DNA of 5,633 nt from assembly GCA_905480445.1 (NCBI GenBank), contig CAJQQJ010000089.1, positions 1 to 5,633 of the forward strand, written 5' to 3'. Shown here in pieces: positions 1 to 4,966 of this stretch (position 1 is the first letter of the stretch; each line of letters begins with the position of its first letter). The translations under genes and the position numbers were made by a program. The notes under the pieces were generated by a model. It saw only the letters and a program-made list of their open reading frames with translations. It searched no databases and had not been told where the DNA came from. Source of the DNA: an uncultured Alphaproteobacteria bacterium (GTDB lineage Bacteria > Pseudomonadota > Alphaproteobacteria > UBA7985 > CAJQQZ01).

Positions 1-58
1 TATCAATCGAGAACTCATAAAACAACGCGCCTTGCGCCTCTTGCTTTGGTCCTAACAT
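1..58 (-). CDS. IS1182-family transposase, N-terminal fragment (continues beyond the window)
   Basis: The ATG at 58-56 opens 19 codons, MLGPKQEAQGALFYEFSID, before the window ends. The opening pattern GPKQ-x-AQ-x-ALFYEFS is characteristic of the N-terminus of IS1182-family DDE transposases, which continue with a DHVP-x-DHLLR-type segment and an RNase H-like catalytic core. None of the catalytic residues is visible here. A Shine-Dalgarno GGGGAG lies 7 bases upstream (66-71 on the plus strand) and supports this start. That site sits inside a stem-loop (62-90), so translation may be held down. The protein would catalyse cut-and-paste type movement of the element. Whether the gene is intact cannot be judged from this fragment. 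Confidence 0.85.
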   Translation of the reverse strand, partial: MLGPKQEAQGALFYEFSID

Positions 59-61
59 CGT

Positions 62-90
62 CAATCTCCCCTGCATTTACAGGTAGATTG
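62..90 (-). promoter_or_regulatory. Stem-loop covering the transposase ribosome binding site
   Basis: Read on the minus strand, the arm CAATCT-A-CCTG (90 to 80) pairs with CAGG-GG-AGATTG (73 to 62) around a six-base loop. This gives ten base pairs with a small asymmetric bulge. The right arm contains the GGGGAG Shine-Dalgarno of the transposase, whose ATG begins four bases beyond the stem. Hairpins that hide the transposase ribosome binding site on read-through transcripts are established for IS10, IS50 and IS200. Assigning the same role here is inference from the geometry. Alternatively it is simply a transposase-binding dyad. Confidence 0.45.
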
Positions 91-106
91 AATCAGTGAT
101 AGCTCT

Positions 107-232
107 TCAAATCAACAAGAGTTTTTCAACAAAATAAGCCAGTTGTACCATTTTTTTGTCATTGGCAGAGGTCGCGGTGGTAAAGGAAAAAACAGCCGCA
201 AGAGCCAAAGCTAGGAGGGCAAAAAACCTCAT
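107..232 (-). CDS. 41-residue exported small peptide, probably a gene cut short by the IS
   Basis: ATG at 232 is preceded on the minus strand by GAGG seven bases upstream, a good ribosome binding site. The product begins MRFFALLALALAAVFSFTTA, a classic signal peptide: one Arg, a hydrophobic core and an Ala-x-Ala-like site (T-S-A, residues 21-23). After it comes the short tail NDKKMVQLAYFVEKLLLI. The last 11 codons or so (from about base 141 to 107) are read through the sequence that looks like the IS terminal repeat. The original gene may therefore have been longer, leaving only the signal peptide and the first mature residues. It starts 49 bases downstream of the RraA-like gene stop in the same direction and could share its transcript. 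No family is recognised. If the IS boundary is misplaced, this is a genuine secreted micropeptide. Confidence 0.45.
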   Translation of the reverse strand: MRFFALLALALAAVFSFTTATSANDKKMVQLAYFVEKLLLI

Positions 233-281
233 TTTACGTCCTCATTACAAAGAGTTGTTTTAAGATTGGTCACCTGAACTT

Positions 282-980
282 TCAGTCAATCATTTTGGTC
301 TGGTCACTGTCCAACAGCTCGGCAATGGCCTCTGGCAGTTTCAAGCCATCGGCGACTTCTTTGTCCAAGGCCGTTTCCAGCTCGACAATGCGTTCCAGGC
401 GCGTGATGATTTCGTCCAGCATCTCGTAGGGAACGACCACGACACCGTCACGATCGGCAACGATCATGTCGCCGGTCTCGACCTCCATACCACCGACAGA
501 GATCGCCATACCAACGCGGCCGGGGCCTTGTGCGACGGGGGAGTTGGGGTTGAGGCCCGTGCACCAGGCGGGCAGACCGACATCGACGACGCATTGGTAG
601 TCGCGCATAGGGCCGTCGGTGACAAAACCAGCTGCGCCGTTGTTCTTCATCATGCCGATCAGGCGGTCTCCGCAAGCAGCACAGCCCTGGTAGCCATTGA
701 ACGCATTGACCACGATATCGCCGGGCTGGATAAACTTGAGCGCCGCGAGGCTCGCCAAGATGTCACCTGGCCCTGAGGCCGTGGTGATAGCAGGGCCGGC
801 GGCTACACAGTGCAGATCACGCCCGGCACCAAGGGGTTGGATCGCGGGGGACAGCGCACCCGATCCATCCATCGAGTCAACCACAAAGCCCGTTGGCATT
901 CCCTGAAAGGCAGCGATCTGTGCCGCTGTCGGGCGGCGGGATGCTTTCTTGATGGTCAGCTTGTCTGGTTCTTCGATCAC
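282..980 (-). CDS. RraA-like / 4-hydroxy-4-methyl-2-oxoglutarate (HMG) aldolase-like protein
   Basis: This 232-residue protein has the RraA-like fold signature: PGD at 71-73, a PGDIVV strand (86-91), GDR at 104-106, then NNGAAGFVTDGPMRD (113-127). D122, R126 and D127 match the D-G-x-x-R-D motif that binds substrate and Mg2+ in HMG/CHA aldolases. A DRDGVVVVP strand (176-184) and C-terminal helices follow. The length fits the divalent-metal aldolase branch (about 225-240 residues), which cleaves 4-hydroxy-4-methyl-2-oxoglutarate or 4-carboxy-4-hydroxy-2-oxoadipate to pyruvate or oxaloacetate products. The RNase E inhibitor RraA is shorter, near 160 residues. The start is GTG at 980 with AAGGA nine bases upstream. 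Cysteines at 100 and 103, just before the GDR motif, form a CxxC that I do not recall as a family feature. The gene is divergent from 1072-2697 across a 91-base gap that must hold both promoters. The true substrate is unknown, as no aromatic-degradation genes are nearby. Confidence 0.85.
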   Translation of the reverse strand: MIEEPDKLTIKKASRRPTAAQIAAFQGMPTGFVVDSMDGSGALSPAIQPLGAGRDLHCVAAGPAITTASGPGDILASLAALKFIQPGDIVVNAFNGYQGCAACGDRLIGMMKNNGAAGFVTDGPMRDYQCVVDVGLPAWCTGLNPNSPVAQGPGRVGMAISVGGMEVETGDMIVADRDGVVVVPYEMLDEIITRLERIVELETALDKEVADGLKLPEAIAELLDSDQTKMID

Positions 981-1071
981 GGCAGATAATCCTTAAGTTA
1001 GGTGGGTGTGGGATTGCCCAGCGCCTGTATTTTGAGGTAGAGAACGGTAAAAGTCGATAAGGAAATAGATT

Positions 1072-2697
1072 GTGAAACTGCTTTGTCAATCCAGACTTCT
1101 GGTTCTTGTAACTGCTTTCTTGGCGATTGTTTTGACAGCGTTTATTGTGGTTGTGATACCTGCATCGGCCCGCTCAACGGCTCTGGATCAAGCGGCACTC
1201 ATCACCACAAAAGAAAGCGCGGCTGCAAACAAGTGGAGTGAGGCCTTCAGCCACGTTGAACTGGAACGTGATTGGGTTCTTGATCGCAATCTGTTGAGAG
1301 TGGTTTTGGGGCGCTACTTGCCGGGCTATGCTTTTGCAAAATGGCCAGATGGGCATTGCAGCAAACAGCTGTTTTCCTATTACCAGTTCTTCGATGGCGT
1401 TAATTATTCGAGCCGGTTTTCAATCAGCGGCACCGGCCCGCAGACTACTGTGTCTTGCGATTTGGTTCAGGTTGATGAAGAGGCTTTGCAGCAAGCGATT
1501 AGCGAAACAGCGGCATCACGTGCGCTGCTTTCTCTGCCACAAGAATATCTCGATCGCCTCTACCAGCCGATCGTGCAAAGCTTTTACCCTGAGTACGGTT
1601 ACCTTGCGTCGACCAGAGCAATCGAGAGCGCAGATATCGTCAAATCCGAGGGAGAGAAGGCGGGCTTTCAGTTGGCCGCCTACCATCAACTGGCCATGAT
1701 AGACACAAGGGGCAATTGTCTTTCGCTTCAGACCAAGCTTGTGAGAGACGTTGAGCATCTGGATAGTCAGGTCGGTCAGGACTTGATCCAGATTTGGTCA
1801 GATCGCAAGAACGTGCCTTGGCGGGCGACATCAGAGTTTAGACTGAAAGTGCTAGATGGGACGCCGGGCCAGGTGCCTTGTTCGATGATCGGTGCTGATA
1901 GTTTGACACAGCAAGCGGCGATAGAGTCCATTGATTTCGAGATTGTGCCAGGGGAGATTGGACCAGAGGAGCTGCGTCGGCTTTACTATAGGGAAGTTCA
2001 AAAACCCATCGGGTTTCAACTGACTTTGCCGCTGATTAAAAATGACCGAGAAATCCGTCGTGATTTCGATGAGTTAATAAGTGAGGAGCGCTATAATTTC
2101 GAGATCAAGTCGAAAGATCTCGATGGTGAATGTTATCGTCATAAAATGGCCTCTCTTACCCGGCACTGGGATGGCAAACGGATGAGCTATTTCCATTTGA
2201 ATTTGGGCTATAGCAAACGCATTGCATGTTCAGAATTTGAGGATACAATTGACCAATCCAAATTAGAGTCTGTTCTGAGAGAAGACGGAAAAGAGGACCC
2301 CCTTGGTTTCTTAAAACCTATCTCGACGGCTGCTGAAGCCCTGAGTGAAAACTCAGAAGAAAATCCAGGTGCAGCTGAGGAAGAAGTGCCAAACGGGATT
2401 GGGACTAGTTACGAGCCATTAGTAGGCGCAGTACTTTTTGAGCTAATCACCACGGATCATCCCACCGTCGACTGGAACCATGAAGTAAAGACAGTGAAGT
2501 GGCAAAAGGATCGTCTTGATAGCAAGACTGGTCACATCAAGCGCCGAGGCGTTGGTATGGTTGCGGGCACATCCGCTGATGGTAAATGTCACGCTATCAA
2601 ATACAAAGCAGAAGAAGAAACCAGCGCGGATGGGGCTTTGTTAATTGAGCGGAAGATCAAGTATTCTGGCCGGGTTAACAAAGTTAAGTGTTGGTAA
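1072..2697 (+). CDS. Exported or membrane-anchored protein with four cysteine-pair modules, function unknown
   Basis: The gene starts at GTG 1072, with AGGA about eight bases upstream, and encodes 541 residues. Residues 8-30 are strongly hydrophobic after a short basic start (K2, R8) and are followed by ASA-RS (31-35). This is a signal peptide or a single N-terminal membrane anchor, so the rest should lie in the periplasm. The mature part contains exactly eight cysteines, falling in four pairs: 96/129, 216/270, 354/386 and 506/540. Each first cysteine closes a short turn (PDGHC, TRGNC, LDGEC, ADGKC). Each second one lies 32-54 residues later and is usually preceded by V or A (VSC, VPC, IAC, VKC). 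This suggests four divergent copies of one beta-rich, disulfide-closed unit. An acidic, flexible-looking linker at about 423-440 precedes the last module. No family is recognised. The gene stands alone on this strand and is followed by a terminator-like hairpin. Confidence 0.8.
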   Translation: MKLLCQSRLLVLVTAFLAIVLTAFIVVVIPASARSTALDQAALITTKESAAANKWSEAFSHVELERDWVLDRNLLRVVLGRYLPGYAFAKWPDGHCSKQLFSYYQFFDGVNYSSRFSISGTGPQTTVSCDLVQVDEEALQQAISETAASRALLSLPQEYLDRLYQPIVQSFYPEYGYLASTRAIESADIVKSEGEKAGFQLAAYHQLAMIDTRGNCLSLQTKLVRDVEHLDSQVGQDLIQIWSDRKNVPWRATSEFRLKVLDGTPGQVPCSMIGADSLTQQAAIESIDFEIVPGEIGPEELRRLYYREVQKPIGFQLTLPLIKNDREIRRDFDELISEERYNFEIKSKDLDGECYRHKMASLTRHWDGKRMSYFHLNLGYSKRIACSEFEDTIDQSKLESVLREDGKEDPLGFLKPISTAAEALSENSEENPGAAEEEVPNGIGTSYEPLVGAVLFELITTDHPTVDWNHEVKTVKWQKDRLDSKTGHIKRRGVGMVAGTSADGKCHAIKYKAEEETSADGALLIERKIKYSGRVNKVKCW

Positions 2698-2714
2698 GCG
2701 AACTGGCTCTCTTT

Positions 2715-2735
2715 ATCGGCGCAAGCTGATTTTTT
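2715..2735 (+). terminator. Probable intrinsic terminator after the cysteine-pair protein gene
   Basis: ATCGGC (2715-2720) pairs with GCTGAT (2725-2730), including one G-U pair, around a GCAA tetraloop of the stable GNRA type. A run of six T (2730-2735) follows at once. It lies 17 bases after the stop codon at 2697. The stem is short (6 bp), so termination may be partial. Its position also argues against the TTG at 2734 as the start of the next gene, since that codon falls inside the T-run. Confidence 0.55.
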
Positions 2736-2796
2736 GAAGGTTGCAAAGCTGTGCCGCTTTGGGGTAGAGCCTGCGACCAGCTTTCAAGGACCGTTC

Positions 2797-3201
2797 ATGA
2801 AAATCATTTGTCTTTCAAACGAGGGATCGTTTCCACCCGCAGAGCAGCTGACGCCCGGGGATGATGGCTCAAAGGTTTATCCGATTGCGGTCGATGAGAC
2901 CTTCGAGGTTTACGGCCTGTTGATTGCGCACAATACTTGTCATGTGTTGGTTGTCGTGGACTTCAAACCACGCTGGATCCCGATTGGCCTGTTTGAGATC
3001 ATGGACGGTGAAATGCTCGACAGCTGGGTCAAGGTCGAGATCGAAGGCGTGCCCTTCTACGATGAACTGCACAAGCGATCCGGCTTCACAACCCTGGTTG
3101 CCTACCCCCGTCTAACCGAAGACCCAGCCCACTATAACGGTGTCATCAACTGGGAACCGGACCACCTGATCGACTTCTATAAGGAAGTGGGGTTGGTCTA
3201 A
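2797..3201 (+). CDS. Small soluble protein of unknown function (134 residues)
   Basis: I chose ATG 2797 because AAGGA lies six bases upstream. The same frame stays open back to a TTG at 2734, but that codon sits in a terminator T-run and has no ribosome binding site. The product starts MKIICLSNEG and has no signal peptide or membrane segment. It is acidic and looks rich in beta strands: a hydrophobic CHVLVVVDF strand (48-56), then PIGLFEIMDGEMLDSW (62-77). The general pattern (YPI-x-V-x-E-x-F-x-VYGL, then a strand, then LFEI-x-D) reminds me of small stand-alone bacterial proteins sometimes seen as orphan immunity-like genes, but I cannot name a family and no toxin partner is visible. It ends tail-to-tail with the DUF6362-like gene; the two stop codons overlap in the four bases 3198-3201. 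Confidence 0.7.
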   Translation: MKIICLSNEGSFPPAEQLTPGDDGSKVYPIAVDETFEVYGLLIAHNTCHVLVVVDFKPRWIPIGLFEIMDGEMLDSWVKVEIEGVPFYDELHKRSGFTTLVAYPRLTEDPAHYNGVINWEPDHLIDFYKEVGLV

Positions 3202-3746
3202 GCAGCCCTTCTCGCTGCCCGCCGCTTAGCGCTGGCGGTTAAGATCCGGACGCCATCATTCCATCGACCCCGGGCGGTGTCTTTGTTGCAGCCGAGCTCT
3301 TCGCCTAGTTTGCGCCAGGGGTAGAGGGGGCGACCTGTTTTGGGTTTGACCAACATGCGGTAGAAGATGGCGCGGCGCACCTCTGTGAGTGAGGCACCGT
3401 AGAGGGCGTCGTTAATCCAGTCTAGAACTGCATCCATGTCGCTGATCTCTTTGGGGGAGGGAATGCGGCGCAGGCGGGCTTGTTTGTCGGCATAGTCTGT
3501 TGAGACGTTCGGCATGGTATCCAGTTGGACCGAGAAATAACCCACGGGCCTGACACCTTTGACCACTAAAGCCATCAGCACTTCGCCAGAATCGTAGAGC
3601 AAGCTTTCGAGCCACCGCTCATCAACCTGACCGTCTGCGGGCATGGGGATCGGGCGCTTGGTTTTTGCTCTGGTTTTGGGCCCGCCTGTGAAGGAGTGGC
3701 GGCTGTGGGAGGCAGCAAAACTTGTGCGTTGGTTCATGGCGTTCAT
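3198..3746 (-). CDS. DUF6362-like phage protein with C-terminal helix-turn-helix
   Basis: The 182-residue protein starts at ATG 3746 with AAGGA six bases upstream. The first 40 residues are basic and Ser/Pro-rich, probably disordered. From residue 43 the order of motifs matches what I know of DUF6362 proteins of alphaproteobacterial prophages: an ERWLESLLYDSGEVLMAL helix (43-60), V-x-GYFS (68-72), RRIPSPKEISDMD (93-105), L-D-W-I (108-111), an R-rich helix (124-130), and finally YPWRKLGEELGCNKDTARGRW (142-162). This last part has the look of a sigma-region-4-like or Trp-rich helix-turn-helix. A basic tail (KRRAARR) ends it. The family has no established function; the fold suggests DNA binding, so a phage regulator is a fair inference. 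The insertion around VKPKTGRP (133-140) before the helix-turn-helix seems longer than usual. Upstream lies a 379-base gene-free stretch with repeats. Confidence 0.7.
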   Translation of the reverse strand: MNAMNQRTSFAASHSRHSFTGGPKTRAKTKRPIPMPADGQVDERWLESLLYDSGEVLMALVVKGVRPVGYFSVQLDTMPNVSTDYADKQARLRRIPSPKEISDMDAVLDWINDALYGASLTEVRRAIFYRMLVKPKTGRPLYPWRKLGEELGCNKDTARGRWNDGVRILTASAKRRAARRAA

Positions 3747-3806
3747 AAGGGATCCTTTTATTGTACTAAGGAATTGCGGGTCGTTGACGGCAGTTGGTGT
3801 TGCGGC

Positions 3807-3846
3807 TCTAGTTCCGTCGGTTCGCGGTGCTCTCTCTGGATGACTG
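3807..3846. repeat. 40-base direct repeat, copy A
   Basis: TCTAG-T-TCCGTCGGTTCGCGG followed by TGCTCTCTCTGGATGACTG. It matches copy B (4058-4097) at 38 of 40 positions with no gaps, differing only at the sixth base (T/A) and near the end (T/C). Similarity continues weakly on both sides (GGTGAG after it, a GTTG/GACGG-containing stretch before it), so the original duplicated block was probably longer. The copy ends 60 bases upstream of the DUF6362-like start codon. Confidence 0.9.
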
Positions 3847-3907
3847 ATTGGGTGAGTGGGGTTGTTCTGTGTGAAACTGAGTGATTCAGCTTAACAGGAG
3901 CTTTCTT

Positions 3908-3926
3908 CCCCGCATTTATTGCGGGG
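3908..3926. other. Perfect GC-rich hairpin in the intergenic region
   Basis: CCCCGCA (3908-3914) and TGCGGGG (3920-3926) form a perfect 7-bp stem with a five-base AT loop. Neither strand has a T-run after it (the plus strand continues TCCATGG; the minus strand continues AAGAAAG), so it is not a standard intrinsic terminator. It lies midway between the two 40-base repeats. It may act in RNA as a processing or pausing hairpin, or in DNA as a protein-binding dyad. Confidence 0.6.
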
Positions 3927-3981
3927 TCCATGGTTCAATCGATGATCTGGATGAACTCTTGATCGCTAGACATCCGAGTTT

Positions 3982-4041
3982 ACCCTTCTAAAATCGCGTG
4001 TGATGACAGGTGGGCTCCGTCCTTCGACGGGGAAGAAGGGT
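3982..4041. other. Inverted repeat enclosing an inner hairpin
   Basis: ACCCTTCT (3982-3989) and AGAAGGGT (4034-4041) are perfect 8-base inverted arms 44 bases apart. Just inside the right arm a second hairpin forms: CTCCGTC (4015-4021) with GACGGGG (4026-4032), seven pairs including one G-T, around a CTTC loop. Together they would make a branched RNA or a protein-binding site. No T-run follows. The function is unknown. Confidence 0.45.
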
Positions 4042-4057
4042 GGGTTGTGCCCGCTGT

Positions 4058-4097
4058 TCTAGATCCGTCGGTTCGCGGTGCTCTCTCCGGATGACTG
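4058..4097. repeat. 40-base direct repeat, copy B
   Basis: TCTAG-A-TCCGTCGGTTCGCGG followed by TGCTCTCTCCGGATGACTG, 38 of 40 identical to copy A, in the same orientation and 251 bases away. Copy B lies 28 bases beyond the stop codon of the 88-residue protein gene. Minus-strand translation of both copies in the same relative frame gives a similar short peptide (REHREPT plus D/E), but this frame lies beyond a stop codon in copy B and no ribosome binding site is present, so I read the repeat as non-coding. Confidence 0.9.
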
Positions 4098-4125
4098 GGT
4101 GAGGGAAGAGGCTTAAATGCTTCCA

Positions 4126-4392
4126 CTATTTCTTGGCGCGTTTGCCGAAGCGTTTGGTGGCCATGTTGCTTAGGAACTGGCGTTCGAACTCGTCTTCGAC
4201 GTCTTGTAACGACAGCATGGCAACACCTTGGTTTTTCCAGGCGGCCTCACGCAGGTTTTCGAGCTCCTCGGCGTTCCAGTTCTTGGGCACCAGTTGCGAT
4301 AGGCTGGACGGTGTTCGACTGTGGGCTTCATCGTGGTCTTGGTTCGGAGTGCGAACATTAGCGCGAAGTAATTGATCTTTTCTATTAGGCAT
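4126..4392 (-). CDS. Small phage-block protein of unknown function (88 residues)
   Basis: ATG at 4392 overlaps the end of the preceding gene (ATGCCTAA: the stop of the 193-residue protein lies inside the overlap), a typical arrangement for translational coupling. The frame stays open further upstream to a TTG at 4530, but that would overlap the preceding gene by 146 bases, so the short form is preferred. The N-terminal 35 residues are polar and probably disordered. The C-terminal half looks helical: EELENLREAAWKNQGVAML (42-60), then LQDVEDEFERQFLSNMA (62-78) and a basic end RFGKRAKK (81-88). There are no cysteines, signal peptide or membrane segments. I cannot name a family; the conserved-looking AW-x-x-QG and R-F-G-K-R patterns suggest a small nucleic-acid or replication accessory protein, which is only inference from composition and from the operon. 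Confidence 0.65.
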   Translation of the reverse strand: MPNRKDQLLRANVRTPNQDHDEAHSRTPSSLSQLVPKNWNAEELENLREAAWKNQGVAMLSLQDVEDEFERQFLSNMATKRFGKRAKK

Positions 4393-4966
4393 GAGCTGGT
4401 TTCGATCCTGTATTGATGAAGGCCTGAGGGTAGGCGCGACAGCGGTCGCTTGGGTTTTGTTGCAGCCCGAGCTTTTGGTGGACGTCGACAATGCGCTCAG
4501 CGATGGTTCTGAGTTCTGCTGTCTCTTCAATCGCTAGAGCGCGGATAGTGCCGGGCAGGGGTTTTTTCTTACAAGAGGTGCTGGCCAGATAGGTTTTGCA
4601 AGCGGCGTCCAGCGCCCAAAAGGGCAAGCCCGTGAGACCTTCGCGCCAATCCCCGAAGATCATGGCATGGGCTTCGCTGGGGATATCACCAACGTAATAC
4701 TGACTGAGTAAAGCAAAGGCGCGGCCCGTGACCTGCTTGCCCGTGGCGGGCGCTAGGCAGATCTCGATATCGGCCAGCAGTGCTTCTGCATCGGCTCGTT
4801 TATCACCCGCCGCCTTGCGACCTCTCAGCTTCTGCCATCGCTCCTGCAAGCATGAGCGCATGTGCCGACCCTGGTCGACCCGTTCTGGCGGCTGCAGGAT
4901 TGCGGGCAGGGTTGGGTGTCGATTGAGTGCTGGCTGGGTTGTCGGTGGTGATGAAAGATCCTTCAT
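4385..4966 (-). CDS. Phage replication-block protein, possible helicase-loader-like (193 residues)
   Basis: ATG 4966 has AAAGGA eight bases upstream and is preferred. A second ATG at 4861 (residue 36), with AGGG seven bases upstream, would give a 158-residue form lacking the Pro/Thr-rich opening. The core is a helical domain at about 56-155: ADAEALLADIEICLA, then ALLSQYYVGDIPSEAHAMIF (85-104), GDWREGLTGLPFWALDAACK (105-124), KKPLPGTIRALAIEE (134-148). This layout (short repeats of helices with W, P-x-WAL-x-A-A and a later LPG) resembles small proteins that follow the initiator gene in alphaproteobacterial prophages. By position it could load the replicative helicase, as lambda P follows O, but I see no ATPase motif and cannot assign a family. 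Its first 164 bases overlap the end of the initiator gene in another frame, and its end overlaps the 88-residue gene by eight bases. Confidence 0.7.
   Translation of the reverse strand: MKDLSSPPTTQPALNRHPTLPAILQPPERVDQGRHMRSCLQERWQKLRGRKAAGDKRADAEALLADIEICLAPATGKQVTGRAFALLSQYYVGDIPSEAHAMIFGDWREGLTGLPFWALDAACKTYLASTSCKKKPLPGTIRALAIEETAELRTIAERIVDVHQKLGLQQNPSDRCRAYPQAFINTGSKPAHA

Larger units (their letters stand above)
1..141 (-). mobile_element. End of an IS1182-family insertion sequence (rest lies off the left edge)
   Basis: The segment carries the start of an IS1182-type transposase reading towards the left edge, preceded by about 80 bases of leader. The plus-strand stretch at 119-133 (GAGTTTTTCAACAAA) resembles the terminal inverted repeats of many IS1182/IS5-like elements, from my memory of such ends. 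I therefore place the outer end of the element near 130-141. The exact boundary is an estimate, because the opposite terminal repeat is outside the window and no target duplication can be seen. The transposase start is the firm part of this call and the boundary is the weak part. Confidence 0.5.
3747..4125. other. Gene-free, structured intergenic region of the phage-like block
   Basis: These 379 bases separate the 88-residue protein gene from the DUF6362-like gene. I find no convincing gene. They hold two copies of a 40-base direct repeat (3807-3846 and 4058-4097), a perfect 7-bp hairpin (3908-3926), a 24-base imperfect dyad with GTTCA/TGAAC arms (3933-3956), and a larger inverted repeat enclosing a second hairpin (3982-4041). 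The promoter of the DUF6362-like gene is expected here unless that gene is read through from the replication genes. I could not fix -35/-10 boxes with confidence; TACAAT (3762-3767 on the minus strand) lies too close to the ribosome binding site to be convincing. An operator, replication-origin or small-RNA role are all open. Confidence 0.6.

Noticed and set aside
274..285. CTGAA/TTCAG palindrome at the end of the RraA-like gene as a terminator
   Set aside because: The loop is only two bases and no T-run follows, so it would not work as an intrinsic terminator.
282..980. Calling the RraA-like gene the true RNase E inhibitor rraA
   Set aside because: At 232 residues with C-terminal extra helices it fits the HMG/CHA aldolase-like branch better than the roughly 160-residue regulator, so no gene symbol is given.
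2744..2761. CAAAGC/GCTTTG hairpin upstream of the 134-residue protein gene
   Set aside because: A six-pair stem with no T-run and no link to the ribosome binding site; likely chance.
2734..2796. N-terminal extension of the 134-residue protein from a TTG codon
   Set aside because: The TTG lies in the T-run of a probable terminator and has no ribosome binding site, while ATG 2797 has AAGGA at ideal spacing.
3758..3931. A 57-codon minus-strand frame running through repeat copy A and ending 11 bases before the DUF6362-like start
   Set aside because: It has no ribosome binding site before its ATG, its composition looks like translated non-coding DNA, and part of it is the direct repeat. Its spacing to the next gene is suggestive but not enough.
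3747..4125. CRISPR array or tRNA gene in the intergenic region
   Set aside because: There are only two repeat copies with a 211-base gap, not regular short spacers, and no cloverleaf or CCA-type tRNA features are visible.
4393..4530. N-terminal extension of the 88-residue protein from a TTG codon
   Set aside because: It would overlap the preceding gene by 146 bases and has a Ser/Thr-rich, shadow-like composition. The ATG at 4392 in a stop/start overlap is the simpler choice.
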